From NCBI GenBank assembly GCA_009733575.1, contig ML769562.1, forward strand, positions 62,001 to 126,000: 64,000 nucleotides of DNA. Direction: 5' to 3'. Source of the stretch: Gymnopus androsaceus JB14 (Eukaryota; Basidiomycota; Agaricomycetes; Agaricales; Omphalotaceae). This document shows positions 34,097 to 45,181 of the stretch, in pieces; position 1 is the first letter of the stretch; each line of letters opens with the position of its first letter. The translations under genes were made by a program, and so were the position numbers. Under the pieces are notes generated by a model. The model worked only from the letters and a program-made list of their open reading frames with translations, did no database searches and was not told where the DNA came from.

Positions 34097-35435
34097 ATGG
34101 TTTCTCCCAAGAACCTGCAATCTGTGCAGCGCATCATCTCATTTCCTATCACTCGACCCCGAAACCCATCCACCTTTCTCTCAAACTCTGATCGGAAAAC
34201 CGCCAGTAAACTGCTCACATACTATCAATTCCAAGTTCACTTGCCTAAATCTACAAACTCCAAGGTGGAGGAGACAAGTCAGTCGAGATGGCAGCCGCAG
34301 GGAGGATATATACATTGGGCACAGAAAAAGGCATCGAGTACATGGGCAGGCTTTGGCAAAGCCCCGGAGGGCAACTGGAAGGTGAAATAGACCGCTTTCT
34401 GCATTTCACTCCGTGTCCTATTCTCAACTCTACCGCAGTTGAAAGTCTTTCAAGCCGGAGAACGTCTTGTAGACCGGTTTGAATATGAAGAGCTTGCGCT
34501 AAAAGGAGTAGATCCTTCATTGGGTCCTACTATCCGCAATATGGATATTGCTGGGCGGGGAGCAGAGGAGACCGATGAGAAACAGAAGGTTATTGTACGC
34601 GATATTCATACTTGGCCATTTCGACTTTGTATTGACTGAAATTTCGACATATTCAGATACCCCTGTTATATGCACCCTCAATACACAACGCTGAAGCATC
34701 GCTGGCTCAACTGCGGGACCTTGTACAGACAAGGGAACCCAAGCATAAAAAACGCTTCTGGATATGGATGGTTATAGCTCGTCTGTTTCTGCCCTGAATC
34801 CTCGTCATTGTTTCCAACTAACACACTGTACCCACAGCTTTCACTGCACCCTTCATGATAGTTCGTACGTCTAGCGATGATCCTTGACCCAATCATTCTA
34901 CTTGACGCATTATATCCACAGCCATCATACCTAACCTACCATTCTTTTACTGTGTCTACCGTTCATGGTCGCATTATAGAGGTATGCATCTCCTATTGTG
35001 CATCTAGTCCGACTGATATACAGATATTCTCTAGCTTACAGAGCTTCTCAATATCTTAACGCCCTCATTAAGCACGGACATGTCGTCTCTGCTCCAAGTC
35101 TAGAGCTTGATGCAATATACAAGCAATTTGGTACGAAATCCATAACAGCCGAAGCAGCACCTCCATCCTCTGAAGACGCAAAAGCCCAGAGCTCGTCACA
35201 GCCGGCAACAGAAGACGTAGAGATGCTACTCACACGAGAAGCTGTACCGGCTATTGTGTCGACGTTTTCACTGGAAGAGACCGCTGCTTCCGATATGTAC
35301 CGCGCAATTGAGCAGGCTCGGGTTCGGACTAGTAAGCCTATCGAGCTAGCCTTTGCGTCATCGTCTTTCGGATGGTACCTATGTCGTTCGCGAGTCGCAC
35401 GGAGGGGTCAGTCACTTCAAAAACGCTACAAGTGA
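34097..35435 (+). CDS. Mitochondrial K+/H+ exchange-related protein, paralogue 2 (tandem duplicate)
   Basis: Exons 34097-34381, 34439-34594, 34657-34780, 34838-34864, 34922-34981, 35035-35435 join to 350 aa. Intron positions, phases and even the 27-nt fourth exon match paralogue 1, so this is a tandem gene duplication rather than retroposition. It differs by a seven-residue insertion near residue 25, a slightly shorter Ser/Pro linker region and a longer C-terminal tail after RVRTSKPIELAF. The shared YYQFQVHLPKS, GGYIHWA, IPLLYAPSIHNAEASLAQLR and SFSLEET-like motifs show both copies remain under constraint. A GTAAGCC donor just after ..RVRTS could give an alternative C-terminus. Confidence 0.72.
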
Positions 35436-35754
35436 CTAACGATCTACATCATCGACACACCCTAGGAGTTATAGTGATATCCCTGGCGAGCCGAAAAGGA
35501 TTAATGGATAGAAGGATGGACAGATGGCTCGCAGTTGCGTTTATTATGTGTACTAGAATAAATAATGTAAAAGCTAATCGATGTAGCCATCCTGTATATG
35601 CACACCTCAGGCAGCTTTCTTCCCTCAAAATTCGGGTATGGCTAAGCTGCTTGCAGTCTGAAGCTAGTAGGGGGAAAAAGCAATCCATTGAATGTCAGAA
35701 TGACACAAAAATTAATACAATCGATGGTTCATATGTTCAACGCTGCCCAATGTT

Positions 35755-36297
35755 CTAATAGCCAGCATTTATGAGGTAATCTGCTAGTCCCTCGGCGACA
35801 ATGGTAGCTTCGCTTGCTTGAATGGGATTTTTGTAAACACAGCATAGTACGGCCTGCGTAGTCTTCACACAGACAGCGCCGTCAGGCTAAAGAAGAGTCA
35901 AGCCAAAAAGGCATAGATCGAAGCAATAAGAGACGTACGCCTTTCTTCAAATATATACTCCTAGGATTAGCCTGCAGTGTGAAGTACTTTTCACCTGCGA
36001 TCCTTAATCCTGATGCTTGCACGACATCGGTGTGTGAGAAAGCATCCACTAATGCTTTCTGCTCTTCGGGGGCAAGCTGTAACAGTCATAAGAACTAATC
36101 TAGGTAGATGAAATTAAAGGGAAAGATTACTTACTGTGAACCCCGATGATGTAGCCCATACACCTCCAGCTAAACCGCAGATGGCGGCTTGGGTGACCTT
36201 GCCACTGCCGACGAGGTTGGTATCAACGTACGCTGGGAGATGAATGAGATTGAAGGGATTTGATGAGCGCAATACATGAAATACCTTGCCAGGACAT
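35755..36297 (-). CDS. PFY1: Profilin
   Basis: An actin-monomer and poly-proline binding protein of the cytosol. Exons 36285-36297, 36135-36232, 35939-36076 and 35755-35886 give 126 aa, the standard profilin length. It begins MSWQAYVDTNLVGSGKVTQA, the near-invariant profilin N-terminus with the W residue used in poly-proline binding, then GGVWATSSGF, the actin-facing VVQASGLRIAGEKYFTLQAN, KKGPDGAVCVKTTQAV and a C-terminal helix ending ADYLINAGY. The first exon carries only four codons plus one base. All introns are 45-65 nt with standard ends. Confidence 0.93.
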
Positions 36298-36805
36298 GGT
36301 TGAGGTTGTGATTACAGTGAGGAGACGACCAAAGATTGGAAAATGATAGTGAGCGCGAAAGCAAAGGAGTCCAGAATAAGGGGCCGGAGATATCCGCCGG
36401 ATAAAGTTGCCGAGCGCTAAGATTCGGCTGGGCCATCTTGCAAAAATTCCAGAGCATAGACACCTGTATGTATACAAGTGTGAAGCCATATCTACATACA
36501 CAATGATTGTCATCTAGCTCTGTGTAAAAGTGTAAAATTACAGGAAGAATAGATCTAAGAGAATAAACATCAAAGATCTATCTCGGCAAAAGCAAAACCT
36601 TTTCGAAAGGAACGACGAAAGAGAAACGAAGGACACTAAAAATACAGAAAGAATTCACCAAATGGACTTCTATTCAACTAAAACCTGTTTTCCAAGCCCC
36701 CGGTAACCGAGCTATCCATGCTGAATCGACTGCTACTGCTCTCGGTACGTCGAGGACCTCTCTCCAGTTTAGCCATCGAATGCTCTCGAGAGAGAGTCCT
36801 GGGGC

Positions 36806-38404
36806 TCACACTACGAGCCTGCTTGCAACGTGACTCGTCCGTGGCTGTACTATCTGATAATCCTCCATCGCCCCTGCAGACGAAGGAGAAATGGTCCCAG
36901 AATCAGGACGTAAACGCGATCCCATTGATTCCGGAGACTCGGACAATGGTATGGGTTGGTCTACCGTAAACGCAGAGTCTGCAAAGAACGATGGATTATG
37001 AGGGACATCAGGGGACTGCCGATATCCAAGATGGAGAGCCGGTGGAGGGGTAAGTGGAAGACTTTGGGGGAATGCATAGCTATCGCGTGAGCGCGTACTG
37101 CGTGGAGAGTGCATTGCAAGACCATCTACAGATGCTCTGCTAAGCATTTTCTCGATGTTACTGGAGGAGAGCATATTCATCTGAACGCTAGCCCTCAAGT
37201 CAGACTCCATATTCCGGCGCTGCTCGTCTGAAGAAGCCCTAGGGATGTATTCCCAGGAAATACTTGTCCGAGGATAGTCGCTGATGGTTGGCGAGTATTT
37301 TTCCGAGACATATTTGGGATCTTTGACGTAGCCACTCTCCGTATAGCCCGGGTAACCAAAGAAGATAGGAGGGGGTGCCGCCGGTCTTTCTTTGACTTCA
37401 GGGATATAAGGAGAAGGCGGTCTCTCCATTCGGTTGGCGTCGAAATCAAACCGCTGAGCAATATGTCTCCTCCGCCGCCGCCGCTCTCGAATGACAAACC
37501 ATGCCATCGGTATCGCCATCACAAAAGTAACCCCAAGGCCGACGCTCAATCCAATGATCGTCCCTCTAAAACGGAACTGAGTATATGAGGACATCGACTA
37601 GTACAGGAATTACGCACTTTGAAATGCCAGGGGATTTTTTAGATGGTGATGACGATGTCGATTGAGAAGTACCGTTAGCACTTAGCGTCGGAAAGCAATT
37701 ACTGGGACTGAAGGCGTCACCTTGCACTGTTGTTTCTAGTCAGCGTGGAATGACGATAAGACGGTAGGATACTTGCCCGTTAAAAGAGGACTAGTTTGGT
37801 TCTGCCCACCAGCGCCCGAGCTCATCATCAACATCACTTGGGTCTGGCGTAAAGCAACCATGGTATAGGTGGCCGTGGCGTTTGTAGATGATACAAGTTT
37901 CAAAGGATATGAAAACCCTCTGGGATTGAACAGTTCTACAGCAGGGGGAGGACTGCCCTTCGAGTAGCTGATAGTAAAATCTTCGCACTGGGACACATTG
38001 GCCGAGTTTTCGATCTGGTATAAGGGAGTGAACGAAGTGTGGGATAAGCATGCCGTATTTGCTGGAGAGGCAGCGCCGATCTCAAATATGTCGGACACAA
38101 AAGAGACACTGTCACCTGAAGGATCGTTCAAGGTAGCAATGAATTGTGTATTTGCAGGAAGAGGCAAAAAGGTTATGTTAACTCCTAAAGAGTTTGTTGC
38201 ATAACTCGGAAGAGGAACCACAGTGGAAGTCGAGTTGAATGGAAGTATCTGAAGGGACAGCGGATCGTTTTGTAACGAGGAGTTGAGTTGCCCATGGAAA
38301 CTTGCGAAAACGGGCTCGCACTCTGTGGCATTGGAAAAGCTGAGTTTGAGCGTGCAAAAGACAACCTGTGGTAGGACACCGAGCAGCAAAAAAAGGAGGA
38401 ACAT
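36806..38404 (-). CDS. Single-pass secreted/membrane glycoprotein, fungal hypothetical
   Basis: Exons 37774-38404, 37618-37726 and 36806-37565 join in phase to 499 aa. A signal peptide (MFLLFLLLGVLPQVVFC) is followed by a ~210-residue extracellular region with two Ig-like strand patterns, several NxS/T sites and scattered cysteines. After a Ser/Thr stalk comes one transmembrane helix (GLSVGLGVTFVMAIPMAWFVI) with a strongly basic stop-transfer (RERRRRRRH), then a ~230-residue cytosolic tail rich in Ser/Pro. This type I architecture with a basic juxtamembrane tract is common among Agaricomycete cell-surface proteins of unknown role. Intron 1 appears to use a GC donor (GCAAGT), the only way to keep phase. 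It is divergent from the BCKDH gene. Confidence 0.78.
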
Positions 38405-38786
38405 CGAACTGAAGGAAAGGAAAGAGCTAAACCATATAAAGTCCTGCGCGCAAGGACACGGACTAGCCGCAGAGGAAGAAGAAGAACCAAGAAGGTGGAA
38501 GTGAAAACGAACAGGCCCAGACTGATTTTTCCGCGCGCCGTCATAGACCTCGCAACTGCCAACATTCCGAGAACAAGGGACGACAGTGAATGGTAACTTG
38601 TTCAGTTCATCGGTACGAGTTCATCGGTATAAGCGGATTACTGAGCTTTATTTCATTCTAGCTCAATACGAGGCTTGAACAGCTTGAAACAAGGCCTTGA
38701 AGCTTGAGGGACAAGAAATATGCGCCACAATATCCGATCAAATGCTACTTAACGGGCGCTTCTTCAGGTCTTCCCAAGCTCTCATC

Positions 38787-40678
38787 ATGTTTCGACGCGC
38801 CAGTTCGTCACTCAGGCCTCGGTTTGCAAGAGCATTTTCCACACGTCTTGGCCGTCTTCCTAACTCTCAGGCCTCAATAGTCTCTAAACTTTCCTTCTTC
38901 AATTCAGTGACTGGAGATTCGTCTCAAAAAATCCCCGCGTTTCGAATATTAGATGGGACTGGTGTACCAGTAGATGGTGCTGAACTACCTGAGGTAGCTA
39001 TCATCGGACTTGGCTTGACTATTCTCTCAGATTTTCTTTGCAGCTGGACGAGGCGTTTGCTAGAAAACTGTACGGTTCGGATCTTTGCCGTGGCGCCTTC
39101 CTTGTAACAAACAATCGCAACTTTCAGCTACGAACAAATGCAACTTCTTCCTAATCTAGACAACATCCTATACAATGTGCAAAGACAGGGCAAGATATCG
39201 TTCTACGTACGTCTCACATCTCATAATCGCGTCGTTTCTAACTGGTCTGCAGATGACTGCTGTGAGCTCACCAACATCTTTATTTCTCCAAATCTCACTA
39301 TTTCTAAAGTATGGTGAAGAGGCGACAATTATCGGCTCTGCTGCTGCCCTCGCCGACGACGATGAGTGAGTGTACTGGGTCTTTCCAAATGCTAAGGCTA
39401 ACTTGAACTCTTAGGGTCCTAGGTTCGAAACATTTACTGAAATTCTATCATTATTCCAAACTTTTTACGCAGGCCAATACCGAGAAATGGGTGTTCTTCT
39501 GTGGAGAGGCTTTGGTATTGAAAACGTCATGGCACAGTGCTTCGGGAATCATGAAGACACATCTGGTAAAGGAAGACAAATGCCTGTAGTAAGTATAACA
39601 CATCCTTGAACCGTGGTCTTTGTCTCATCCCTTTTAGCACCTGGGTTCCACTAAACACCATTTTCACACTATATCTTCACCCCTTGCTACGCAAATTCCC
39701 CAAGCAGCTGGTGTAGCGTATGCTCTCCGTCGCTCTCCCGAAAGATCAAACTCTGTCGCCGCGTGTTTTTTCGGAGAAGGAGCTGCCTCCGAAGGTGGTA
39801 CGTTTTGAACAAGCCATCTCTGTCTTGCTCGTAGTCATAATTTTCTCTAGACTTTCATGCTGGAATGCTACTAGCCTCAACCATACCTTCACCGGTTGTA
39901 TTCATCGCACGGAACAACGGCTTCGCGATTAGTACCCCCAGTTCTGAACAGTACTACGGTGACGGAATCGCGAGTCGTGGGCCAGGATACGGTATCGACA
40001 CTGTACGGCCGCTCGATTTGATTGTATATCACGTCTTTGACCCTCTTTCTATATAGGTACGAGTTGACGGAAATGATATCCTTGCCGTCTTGGTTGCAGT
40101 TCGCGAAGCGCGCAGACGATGCCTCGAACAAGGTAGAGCAGTCCTTGTGGAATGTATGTCGTATCGGTGAGCGTCCTTTGTTATATACATCCTCTCAACG
40201 TCAATTAACCTTTGGTTTTCAAGAGTCGGGCACCATTCCACTTCCGATGACTCTTTCGCGTACAGAGCCCGATCCGAAGTGGAGGACCGCAAGCGTATAG
40301 ACAATCCCCTTACTCGATTCCGATTGTTTCTCGAGGGACGTGGATGGTGGGATGCTCAAGCTGAAGAAGAGCTCAAGACGCGTCTCAGAGCTGACGTGTT
40401 GAAAGCCTTCAAGCATGCAGAGGCTCAGAGTCGCTGTGAGCTCAGTGAGATTTTCACAGATATATATGGAGGGGAGGAGCCTTGGAATATTGTGGGTTCA
40501 TTTAAGATGATGAAAGTGCTTGCTGCTGACCCGCCTCGTGTGTTAGAAAGAGCAACGAGAGGAATTGGCCCGACTGGTGGCAAAGTATGGCCAAGATTGG
40601 CAGCCTTGGAAAGCAGAATTACAGAAGTTCAAGAACAATGGACAGGATTTGATCAAAGAGCATTCTAAAAGCAAGTAA
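38787..40678 (+). CDS. BCKDHA: 2-oxoisovalerate dehydrogenase E1 alpha subunit, mitochondrial
   Basis: Catalyses ThDP-dependent decarboxylation of branched-chain 2-oxo acids in the mitochondrial matrix. Twelve exons (38787-38993, 39044-39069, 39128-39206, 39253-39261, 39310-39365, 39415-39422, 39473-39588, 39638-39797, 39851-40002, 40057-40166, 40224-40491, 40547-40678) join to 440 aa. Arg/Ser-rich [18 protein letters not shown] is a targeting peptide. [60 protein letters not shown], the ThDP motif [21 protein letters not shown], and [12 protein letters not shown] with its phosphorylation-loop serines are all present. Two exons are only 8 and 9 nt long. An in-frame upstream ATG at 38742 is the alternative start. 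Confidence 0.92.
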
Positions 40679-40811
40679 AGGTACTATAGATTCATTGTAA
40701 TTAACGCTAATGTAATGTCCAAAACTCTTTGTACAATATCCTCAAATCATCTGGCTGTAAGCACTGAATGAGATTTAATACAATTGTCGCTTTCCTGACA
40801 ATCTATATGTA

Positions 40812-41973
40812 CTAATGGCCATGCCCAAGAACGGAGCTTAAGACGAAAGGAATAAAAATGCCGAGTATCGTTAATGATACTCGTGTCCTGTCGCTCATCT
40901 CGCCGGAGGAGTTCGCCTCTGAACGATGAGAAACCAATGTCGCGACGTTGAGGAAAGTTCCTCCCTGTGAAGCAATTTGAATGTGGAACCAATGAAACAG
41001 GGCGAATTTTAGTACGCACAGATAGTAATAGAGCAATCCCTGGCCAATCGGGATGTTCATTCCCACCAAAGAAGCTCAGAGCGAGATAAGTGAGTACAGC
41101 AGCGATAGGTGTGGATGCGCTAAAGGCAGCTAGATGTTTTTTGCATTGTGGACGCGGGAGAGACGTAGCGAGAAGCGAAGAAGTAAGAGCTAGAGATGTA
41201 GGCACTGTAACGACAGATTAGGAAATATGATCTCTGAAAGGTTCAAGTACTCACATTTGTGTATGATGATTGCCAGAAATACGATGAAAGAAAGATTCGA
41301 GGATTCTTTAGAGTCACTCAACGCTGGAAAGAAGGAAACGCCGAGGGCAAAGCCGTCCGCAAGACTGTGGATGACCAGTCCAAGAGTTAAAGGAATTGCT
41401 TGCATTTCTCCGGAGGGTTCTTGGTAAGTACTGGTCGTGGGCGTTGGCATATCAATTTGCGAGCGCGGCATTCCCTGTTCAACTTCCAAGTCACCTAGCT
41501 CAGCATCAAATTCGACTTCTGTAGGACGAGATGATTTGACATTTGACATTGAGATAGAATTGGAAGCCGGAGAATGAGAGTGTGGGGTGAGGAGTTGTTC
41601 AATTATAAGCATGAATGTAAACCCGCAGAGGAGAGACAGAGCTATAGAAGAGCCAGAGATTTCCTCTGTCGGATGCGCATCCCCTAGAGCTTCGATTCCT
41701 CTGCATGAAATGCTCAAAGAACCACCTCAGATGAAAGAAGTTATATGCGTACTCTGGAATAATTACTCCTAGAGCTGTTCCGAGTAGAAGCCCAGATCCC
41801 ACTGTGGTCAATCGCATAAGGTGACTTTCTAAAGCAGGGCTAAATCAGAACAATCTGCATAGTATCAGGTGAATGAAGACTTCTCAACTTGAAAAGACGA
41901 AGGATAAAGGCAGCATTCCGCATCCAAACGAAGCCCCGCCGAGCAGAGTAGTCATAATGAGAAGGCCGAGCAT
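40812..41973 (-). CDS. ZIP-family zinc transporter (SLC39A9-like)
   Basis: Exons 41889-41973, 41753-41828, 41255-41700, 41020-41204, 40812-40964 join to 314 aa. The first exon gives LIMTTLLGGASFGCGMLPLSF, the first membrane helix, then FSKSHLMRLTTVGSGLLLG and the IIPEGIEAL segment typical of ZIP9. A histidine-containing loop (TPHSHSP) with a variable Ser/acidic stretch precedes the metal-binding helix LVIHSLADGFALGVS and IIIHKLPTSLALTSSLL, the paired His motifs of helices IV and V. The end GGTFLNVATLVS plus a last helix closes the protein at GHGH. ZIP9 relatives move zinc at Golgi or plasma membranes; location here is inferred. It converges on BCKDHA with 133 bp between stops. Confidence 0.85.
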
Positions 41974-42362
41974 CCTTGACTGAAGAGTGGTATTCTGAGG
42001 GAAGAAGATTGGAGGAAGAAGTAAAATGAAATTGGAACGCGTGTGAACGACGTGTTGTTCCAGGCGCGCATCGATTAGGCGCCGTCGGTTTCTTGTTCTT
42101 TTTTATCTGTGAATTCTGGATGCTACGTACTGAACTCTATTTCAAAAACAGCGAACTATTAAGCGTGCGGGCTATAGATATATATATAACCGCTGCTACT
42201 CGCGAGAACAGCCCATACTTAAGATATATACATAATGGTATGAAATATCTAATATTATACTGAATCAAGAAAAAAAACATACAATATGAATCACAATAAA
42301 TCAAAACCTTTGACCTGGCAGGTGCTATAACCTGTCGTCCTCCTCGCTACCCAGTAAGCTTA
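41974..42362. other. Interval with AT-rich microsatellite
   Basis: About 390 bp of ZIP upstream sequence running into the 3' side of the DUF262 gene. It includes a TATATATA run near 42176-42190. No gene seen. Confidence 0.4.
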
Positions 42363-44677
42363 CTAGAAACGCGTGCTAGTCCCATCCGACATTTGGGTAT
42401 CATTTGAACCTCGATAGTGGGTCGCTGAGGGCCCACTGGGAGCCACTCTATCCATTTCTGCATCTCTATCCGCGGAAAGAGTACCGTTCCTCGAAGACGC
42501 GGGTGAGATAGGAATGTGGGCTCGAAAAGCTTCAGATGATGATGAAGCTTTTCTTGGTGAGGAAGTAGTTGGTAGCGAGACGATTTTCTTTTTCTTCCTG
42601 GGAGCTGACATATCTGATGCAGGGGTTTCCTGACCTACGCCTGGCAGAGAGGCTGGAAAAGATGTGGATACAGCTGGAGTCAGCGGTGGCTTCCTTCGGG
42701 AAGGGCTGAGCTTCACAGCCCGTAGCTGCTGCTCTACTTCCTCATCCTCCTGCTCCTCGTCCTTATACACCTGCTCCTCGTCCTTATACACCCGCTTTCG
42801 TTTACTCTTCGTAGGTTTTTGAGATTCCGGCTCCTTTTCCTTTATCCTTTTGATAAAGTCGACGAGTGTCTTACCAACACGGACGTTCATGCGGACATCA
42901 GCATGGTCTTGACGAACGGAATAACGCATTTTGGTGATCGATGTGGAAAGTTCGCGTCGAGTTAACTGCAAGTGGACCGGCGGTAGGACTCCATGAACAA
43001 AGATCAAGAGAGCTATGCACATTATCTCAGCTGGGGAAACCTGCCACAAAAAAATTGAATCAACAAACACCAATATGTCGGGTTAATGACTGACCTTTTT
43101 GTATTCATGAAACGGTCCACTATACTTCGGAGTGGTTACCAGCCTCACGAATATATCGAAAGTTTCCCGAACTTGTATTTTCATGTCCTCTTCAACTTCT
43201 TGGGACGCTAGATCAGACATCAGCGAACTTGAATGTATTAGTAGCCACAAGTACAACAGATCATACCTGCCAACCATTTTTCCAATTGCGCTAAGGATCC
43301 TTGATTCTTCACCTCATCTGGGTCAGAAGCCCACTTCTCCATGCAGTAGACGGCTTGAGCGACACAACGAAAATCAGCTCCGCGACTCATCTCCCAAGAA
43401 ATCGATGGACCACCGAGAGTATCATCGGAGACGTGAGATTTAAGCAGCTCGCGAATGAAGTCGGTACGAGGGGTACTAAGGGCACCAAGTTTCTCTGAAG
43501 GTGTTAAAGCCATACCCTGCTGTACTCTCTGTGAAAAAAGTAGGTGTTAGTCTGAGAATTTGCACAGCACAATCTTAGGAACCCGCAGGTACATCAGATA
43601 ATCAAAGATGGGAATGGCAGCAAAGAAAAGAAAAAGCAAACAGCAATAAAACCTGACCTTGAATATATCTCTTTCATTTAAATCCGTCAAATCCGCGTAC
43701 TCGACACACACAATCTGTTTGTTTGCAAACATCAAACGTAGCTTTTCTGGGAGAAGTTGACGTCTGGCATCCTGCTTAGAATCAACATTCTTGAACCAGT
43801 ACTTTTGACCTGTTACACTGATAGAAAAATTAGGTCCATTCCCAGCTCAGATTAGATCAACATACGAATCTCGATCTATCAAATGTCCCACTGATAAGTC
43901 AGCATCAAGAACTATTAGTTTGATAACCTACGGGGAATCTAGAGGAAATGTAAGAGCACGTATAACCCTAGAAAAGGGAAGACTCGCCAAGCCATCCATG
44001 AACCTGTAATACGGAGAAAAGAGGGTTAATTTAACTTTATCACAAGGAAAAGCACAAAGAAAAATCCATGACAACAAATGTGTGTGAACAAATCTGAACT
44101 TACAATTGTATACTGGTGAGACGCTGCTTTCCGTCAATGCAGGTTCGATGTTCTGACCCGTCGTCTTCAACGGAAACCGAGAATATAACCTTGGGGACAA
44201 ACAGCAATAATCAGGATGAAGCAAAGAAGGACTAGAGTAGATCTTTGTTACTGAACTGGTGGAATGTAGAAATTGCGAAATATAGAGTCTATAAGGTTGA
44301 TTTGCTTGTCTTTGGGCCAAACAACATCTGGAATGTTCCATGAGAAGAATTTCCTTGTGCAGAATGATGTACTAAAACTAGCCTCGTTGGTAGCTGGGGG
44401 AAAGATCTACTGTGGAACCCATTATAGCCTCTGAGAAGAGAAAACTGAGTTCAAGTAAAGGAAATTGGTAAGGCAGTGAATACACACCGTAAAGAGCGCG
44501 AGAAGTATAGGTTGTTGCTCTTGGAGGTTTCAATGCTTGTTGCAACCTATACTCTTGTGGCGGAGCAGGTTGTTTACGGGCTTGAGATCTGGTCGGAGCA
44601 TATTCTGGTTCAGAGTCTGAGTCTCCCTGAAGCTCATCATAGACCAGATCAGAAAGTTCCGAGTCGGAGAAAGGCAT
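42363..44677 (-). CDS. DUF262-domain protein (ParB/Srx-like fold), fungal
   Basis: The start MPFSDSELSDLVYDEL at 44677 leads an acidic, disordered first exon. Then come SPSYQR-D-VVWPKDKQINL, FRNFYIPPVIFS and CIDGKQRLTSIQKFMDG, the DUF262 signature (YQR..VW, DGxQRLTSI) shared with bacterial GmrSD- and Brx-type proteins. 3' exons resolved: 43866-43890, 43658-43817 (QKYWFKN), 43267-43528, 43095-43207 and 42363-43040. The middle continues with KLRLMFANKQIVCVEYADL and VQQGMALTPSEKLGA, again family-like. The last ~200 residues are a basic, Ser/Pro-rich tail with a KDEEQVYKDEEQ repeat. DUF262 folds can bind or cut nucleic acids using NTPs; the eukaryotic role is unknown. The introns between 43890 and 44600 are not fully resolved; one may use a GC donor. 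Confidence 0.75.
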
Positions 44678-45181
44678 GAAAAGATTGAGGAGAGGAGAGT
44701 GGAGGTAGTAGAGAAAGAAAGAATTGCTTGGGTACCAAGAAATTTGTGGATCAAAACTCAAAGTTGTTATAATAAACAGCAACTGAACACATGAGGCTAG
44801 TAATCAACCCAGAACAGCCCATCAGGCCCACAGCCTGACGCGTGAGCAGTTCTGATTGGCCCATCATTTTGTTACCAAACCGCAATTGGAAGGTTGGAAC
44901 CTGGTTACTTTGTTGAAAGCTTCTAGAAAGTTGTAGAAGTCGGGCGCCAAAGTTGGAAGGTCTGCATTTACACCTACATTCAAGCTGCCTTTGAACAGTG
45001 AGTCGCAGTTTGCCTGACGCTGGAGCTGTACTGTAAGGAAATGTAACCTAGTCAAGAGGATCTGATTCCAAGTACTGAGACAGAGTTTAAGTACAAATTG
45101 TTCAGTGGATGATGTTACAATGATACAAAACATGGAAATATTAGCAATACAGAAAGTTTCAAAGATGAAAGAGAACATGCT
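44678..45181. other. Interval between two minus-strand genes
   Basis: About 500 bp: the 3' end of the TPR gene and the promoter of the DUF262 gene. No other feature seen. Confidence 0.4.
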
